Assembly: GCA_001604435.1 (NCBI GenBank)
Contig: LVBO01000272.1
Span: 1 to 6,256 of the forward strand
Source of the DNA: Synergistales bacterium Syner_01
Lineage (GTDB): Bacteria; Synergistota; Synergistia; Synergistales; Aminobacteriaceae
Length of the DNA: 6,256 nucleotides
Direction of reading: 5' to 3'
Part shown: positions 4,678 through 6,256 of the stretch, piece by piece
How the letters are laid out: every line of letters starts with the position of its first letter
How positions within the stretch are numbered: position 1 is the stretch's first letter
Program-made: the position numbers and the translations under genes
Notes under the pieces: generated by a model
The model's input: the letters and a program-made list of their open reading frames with translations, nothing else
What the model was told of the DNA's origin: nothing
The model's database searches: none

Positions 4678-5190
4678 ATGGTGCGGGATGAGAAGGTTGT
4701 CGTGAGCAGTCGGACGGTCGCAGAGGCGTTCGGGAAGGAACACAAAGATGTGATGAGGGCTATCCGAAACCTTGAAACGACTGAGGAATTTCGGCGGCGC
4801 AATTTTGCGCAGTCCTCTTATCTCAATGAACAGCAACGAGATACACCGGAGTACCTTATGACCCGCGACGGCTTCACCTTCCTTGCTATGGGATTCACCG
4901 GACCGCGAGCGGCGGTGTTCAAGGAAGCCTACATTCAAGCGTTCAACAAGATGGAAGCCGAATTGAAGAACAGGAATAACCCATACGCCGATAAGCTACC
5001 AAAGACATTCGCTGAAGCACTTCGCGCCTATGCCGATGAATGTGAGAGGCGACTTGAGCTTGAGGCAAAGGTTATCGAAGATACGCCGAAGGTTATCTTC
5101 CATGATGCTATCACGGCTGTTGACAAAAGCGGCATCATGGTTAAGGACATGGCTACCATCCTCACGCAGAACGGTTTGAAGAGTGGGTAG
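4678..5190 (+). CDS. Rha-family phage regulatory protein, truncated
   Basis: Residues about 6-95 match the Rha (pRha) domain of phage and prophage regulators: SSRTVAEAFGKEHKDVMRAI (10-29), then TRDGFTFLAMGFTGPRAA (62-79) and EAYIQAFNKME (83-93). Rha proteins are DNA-interacting phage regulators, named from a P22/phi-80 protein that interferes with growth in IHF-deficient hosts. After a linker, residues 131-170 (KVIFHDAI..ILTQNG) look like the start of a KilA-C/ANT domain of antirepressor type, which stops at TAG instead of continuing through its usual second half. The 5' end also looks eroded: no Shine-Dalgarno precedes ATG 4678, a stop at 4657 closes the frame, and family members usually have a few extra N-terminal residues. 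It may be a remnant, though the Rha domain itself is complete. Confidence 0.8.
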   Translation: MVRDEKVVVSSRTVAEAFGKEHKDVMRAIRNLETTEEFRRRNFAQSSYLNEQQRDTPEYLMTRDGFTFLAMGFTGPRAAVFKEAYIQAFNKMEAELKNRNNPYADKLPKTFAEALRAYADECERRLELEAKVIEDTPKVIFHDAITAVDKSGIMVKDMATILTQNGLKSG

Positions 5191-5191
5191 C

Positions 5192-5530
5192 ATGGGTACA
5201 TCTTTTTTCGAGTATACCATACCTGCGTACTTCTCTGATGGTGAAGTGGAGAATACAATTTTGTATGCTCCCCTTATCCCTTGGAAATACCGGGGGTTTT
5301 ACGTCGGAAAACGCGACGGCACTATATGCATGGAGTCGGGGATTCCCCGAACACAAAAGCTGTTGGTGTGGCACAGAATGAACGGCCTTGGTTTTGAACG
5401 GAAAATCTTTGAAGGTCTACGAAGGAGCACGCGAAGACCATTCCCCCCGTGGCGGGTCGGAAGATCGGTATCGGAGAGAAGTGGGCTATGGGGTACTCTC
5501 AGGAGGAACAATCTTGACATGTACGCCTAG
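5192..5530 (+). CDS. Uncharacterised ORF, probably frameshifted near its end
   Basis: An open frame of 112 codons begins at ATG 5192, one base after the Rha stop. The first ~75 residues look protein-like (for example PWKYRGFYVGKRDGTI), but I recognise no family. From about 5430 this frame becomes arginine-rich and implausible, while another frame (5413-5517) turns protein-like: KTIPPVAGRKIGIGEKWAMG, then YSQEEQS and a stop. A single frameshift around 5413-5440 would join the two into a protein of about 108 residues. GGAGG with ATG 5519 follows, but that start is closed after three codons (MYA). The opening MGTSFFEY may alternatively be the displaced continuation of the Rha C-terminal domain. 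Upstream ribosome binding is weak (GAAGAG). Confidence 0.35.
   Translation: MGTSFFEYTIPAYFSDGEVENTILYAPLIPWKYRGFYVGKRDGTICMESGIPRTQKLLVWHRMNGLGFERKIFEGLRRSTRRPFPPWRVGRSVSERSGLWGTLRRNNLDMYA
5488..5530 (+). repeat. Partial third copy of the repeat family
   Basis: This segment shares CTCAGG (5498-5503) and GTACGCCT (5521-5528) with the two ~90-bp copies, at about the same separation, but differs between them. It overlaps the end of the preceding reading frame and a GGAGG ribosome binding site before ATG 5519. Confidence 0.4.
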
Positions 5531-5691
5531 GCCAGCGAGAGCGGTGTCAGGTTGAACGGAATGGTGGCAAGGGTACTTTCACACTCTTTTGAGATGAGAT
5601 TCATTCTAGGGTCGTTCTCGCGTGTCTGGGAAGGTGTGGTGTCTGAGGGCTTGGTATGACCGGAGAAGGATGCTCGCTGCGGTGAGTCACG

Positions 5692-5780
5692 TGGAATGTT
5701 GGAAGAGGAAAGGAAAAAGATCATGGCATGGGTATGCACAGGTACACTCAGGACGGGAGGACCGCTGAGGTACGCCTGTG
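5692..5780 (+). repeat. Diverged ~90-bp non-coding repeat, copy 2
   Basis: Aligns with 2043-2133 and ends in the identical 19-bp core CCGCTGAGGTACGCCTGTG (5762-5780). The gaps between the copies near the core total three bases, so the overlapping short frames (LRYGGRPLRYAC and LRTGGPLRYAC) stay in phase; this may be chance. Same orientation as copy 1. Confidence 0.7.
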
Positions 5781-5919
5781 CGGTTGGGCTTGGAGTTTCA
5801 CCGAGGCCAGCCTATAGGCCACCGGAGCGGACGATACAGACCGCAGGGGTACAGGTGGACCTTCGAGCGGGGAAAGAGGACGATGGAGAGGCGATAGATA
5901 ATGGGGAGGGAAGAGGACG

Positions 5920-5933
5920 GCTCAAAATTGAGC
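5920..5933. other. GCTCAA-AA-TTGAGC inverted repeat
   Basis: Two perfect 6-bp arms with a 2-bp centre, the size of a typical dimeric repressor operator. It has no T run and lies 180 bp before the right-hand recombinase gene, in the same region as the strong hairpin at 5946. Confidence 0.35.
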
Positions 5934-5945
5934 AGTGGGTATCGG

Positions 5946-5974
5946 AATCTAACAGAACGGGGTTCTGTAAGATT
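5946..5974 (+). other. Strong hairpin AATCTAACAGAAC/GTTCTGTAAGATT
   Basis: The two 13-base arms pair at 12 positions with a single A-A mismatch around a GGG loop. There is no T run, so it is not a classical terminator. It overlaps a second small dyad, GATTC-GAT-GAATC (5971-5983). Such an imperfect inverted repeat upstream of a tyrosine recombinase could be its binding site or an att region, or part of a structured RNA. Confidence 0.5.
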
Positions 5975-6044
5975 CGATGAATCGCCTAGATGTTGATGCT
6001 GCAAGCCTTGAGAGTGAATTTGTCCGAAACGCTTCTCCGAGGGC

Positions 6045-6073
6045 TTGACTTGTATCTTACACATGTGTATTAT
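6045..6073 (+). promoter_or_regulatory. Strong sigma-70/sigma-A type promoter for the second recombinase
   Basis: TTGACT (6045-6050) and TATTAT (6068-6073) are separated by exactly 17 bp; each box matches consensus at five of six bases. Transcription should start near 6080, about 30 bp before the ATG at 6112. It is the best promoter in the window. Confidence 0.8.
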
Positions 6074-6099
6074 TTCTCGTGTTGAGTAAGATACGAGAA
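6052..6099. promoter_or_regulatory. Nested inverted repeats over the promoter (putative operator)
   Basis: GTATCTTAC (6052-6060) in the spacer is perfectly inverted as GTAAGATAC (6086-6094) after the start site. Within the spacer and -10 region lies the palindrome ACACATGTGT (6059-6068). TTCTCGT (6074-6080) is inverted as ACGAGAA (6093-6099). Half sites on both sides of the -10 box suggest repression by looping or by a dimeric repressor; the pairings involving transcribed bases could also fold in the mRNA leader. Confidence 0.55.
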
Positions 6100-6111
6100 G
6101 GGGGAAAGACG

Positions 6112-6256
6112 ATGAAGACGGTACAGCCGATACGGGAGATCAAGAAGATCGAAACGATGAAGAAAATCCTCAGAGCCAGCGGGAAAAGAAACGAGATGCT
6201 TTTCGTTCTCGGTATCAATTCGGCGTTGCGCGTGTCGGACCTTCTCGGTCTGAAGG
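6112..6256 (+). CDS. Tyrosine recombinase/integrase, N-terminal fragment (runs off window)
   Basis: The first 48 residues are visible. MKTVQPIREIKKIETMKKIL followed by FVLGINSALRVSDLLGLK (31-48) matches small phage-type integrases of Firmicutes, which lack a long N-terminal region and start almost directly with the catalytic domain. Arg40 in SALRVSD is the first catalytic arginine. AGAAGGGGG at 6096-6104 provides the ribosome binding site, 7 nt before ATG. It is unlike the integrase at 237 in length, domain layout and sequence, so it probably belongs to another element or has another task such as resolution. The rest of the gene, including the tyrosine, is outside the window. Confidence 0.85.
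   Translation, partial: MKTVQPIREIKKIETMKKILRASGKRNEMLFVLGINSALRVSDLLGLK

Larger units (their letters stand above)
5531..6044. other. Non-coding stretch with repeats and hairpins
   Basis: About 500 bases without a credible gene. A 94-codon open frame at 5696-5980 exists, but it has no recognisable domain and its opening third lies in the non-coding repeat, so I do not call it. The stretch holds repeat copy 2 (5692-5780), the palindrome GCCTATAGGC (5810-5819), the GCTCAA-AA-TTGAGC inverted repeat (5920-5933), a 13-position hairpin (5946-5974) and a dyad just before the promoter at 6045. The first 150 bases show nothing clear beyond the 13-mer GGCTTGGTATGAC (5649-5661), also at 2609-2621. Confidence 0.55.

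Overview
The window looks like accessory (mobile) DNA joined to a tRNA gene. It opens inside what is best read as the 3' part of a selenocysteine tRNA gene (selC): a long variable arm, a 5-bp T stem and an 8-nt 3' acceptor strand. A 574-residue tyrosine recombinase gene follows 183 bp later and points away from the tRNA. This is the usual layout of the left end of an integrated element, and selC is a well-known integration site. The host should therefore make selenoproteins. Base composition near 50% GC, strong GGAGG-type ribosome binding sites, a consensus TTGACT-17-TATTAT promoter and the style of the second recombinase suggest a moderate-GC Firmicute. The DUF6538-like integrase N-terminus is more familiar from Proteobacteria, so the host assignment is tentative.

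Layout: 1-53 tRNA-Sec 3' part; 54-236 leader with a tRNA-side terminator and tandem 12-bp repeats that may be integrase arm sites; 237-1961 integrase; 2003-2042 its terminator; about 2043-2860 a long purine-rich non-coding stretch with hairpins, a G-quadruplex motif and repeats; 2927-3745 a ParB/sulfiredoxin-fold DNA-binding protein; 3746-4099 an intergenic region with two strong terminators; 4100-4450 a small coiled-coil protein of unknown function; 4463-4622 three consecutive hairpins, two of them with T runs; 4678-5190 a Rha-family phage regulator cut short within its C-terminal domain; 5192-5517 a probably frameshifted small ORF; 5531-6044 more non-coding repeat-bearing DNA; 6045-6111 a strong promoter with nested inverted repeats; 6112-6256 the start of a second, unrelated tyrosine recombinase that runs off the window.

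The genes fit a degraded prophage, satellite or integrative element: one recombinase to integrate at selC, a ParB-like and a Rha-like regulator, and a second recombinase that may belong to a nested or neighbouring element. No structural phage, conjugation, replication or defence genes are visible. The most unusual content is non-coding: two diverged copies (2043-2133 and 5692-5780) of a roughly 90-bp sequence with a 19-bp identical core, a partial third copy at about 5488-5530, a GC-rich hairpin motif shared by 2196-2214 and 3899-3916, and a 16-bp exact inverted repeat linking the tRNA-proximal DNA (66-81) with 2554-2569.
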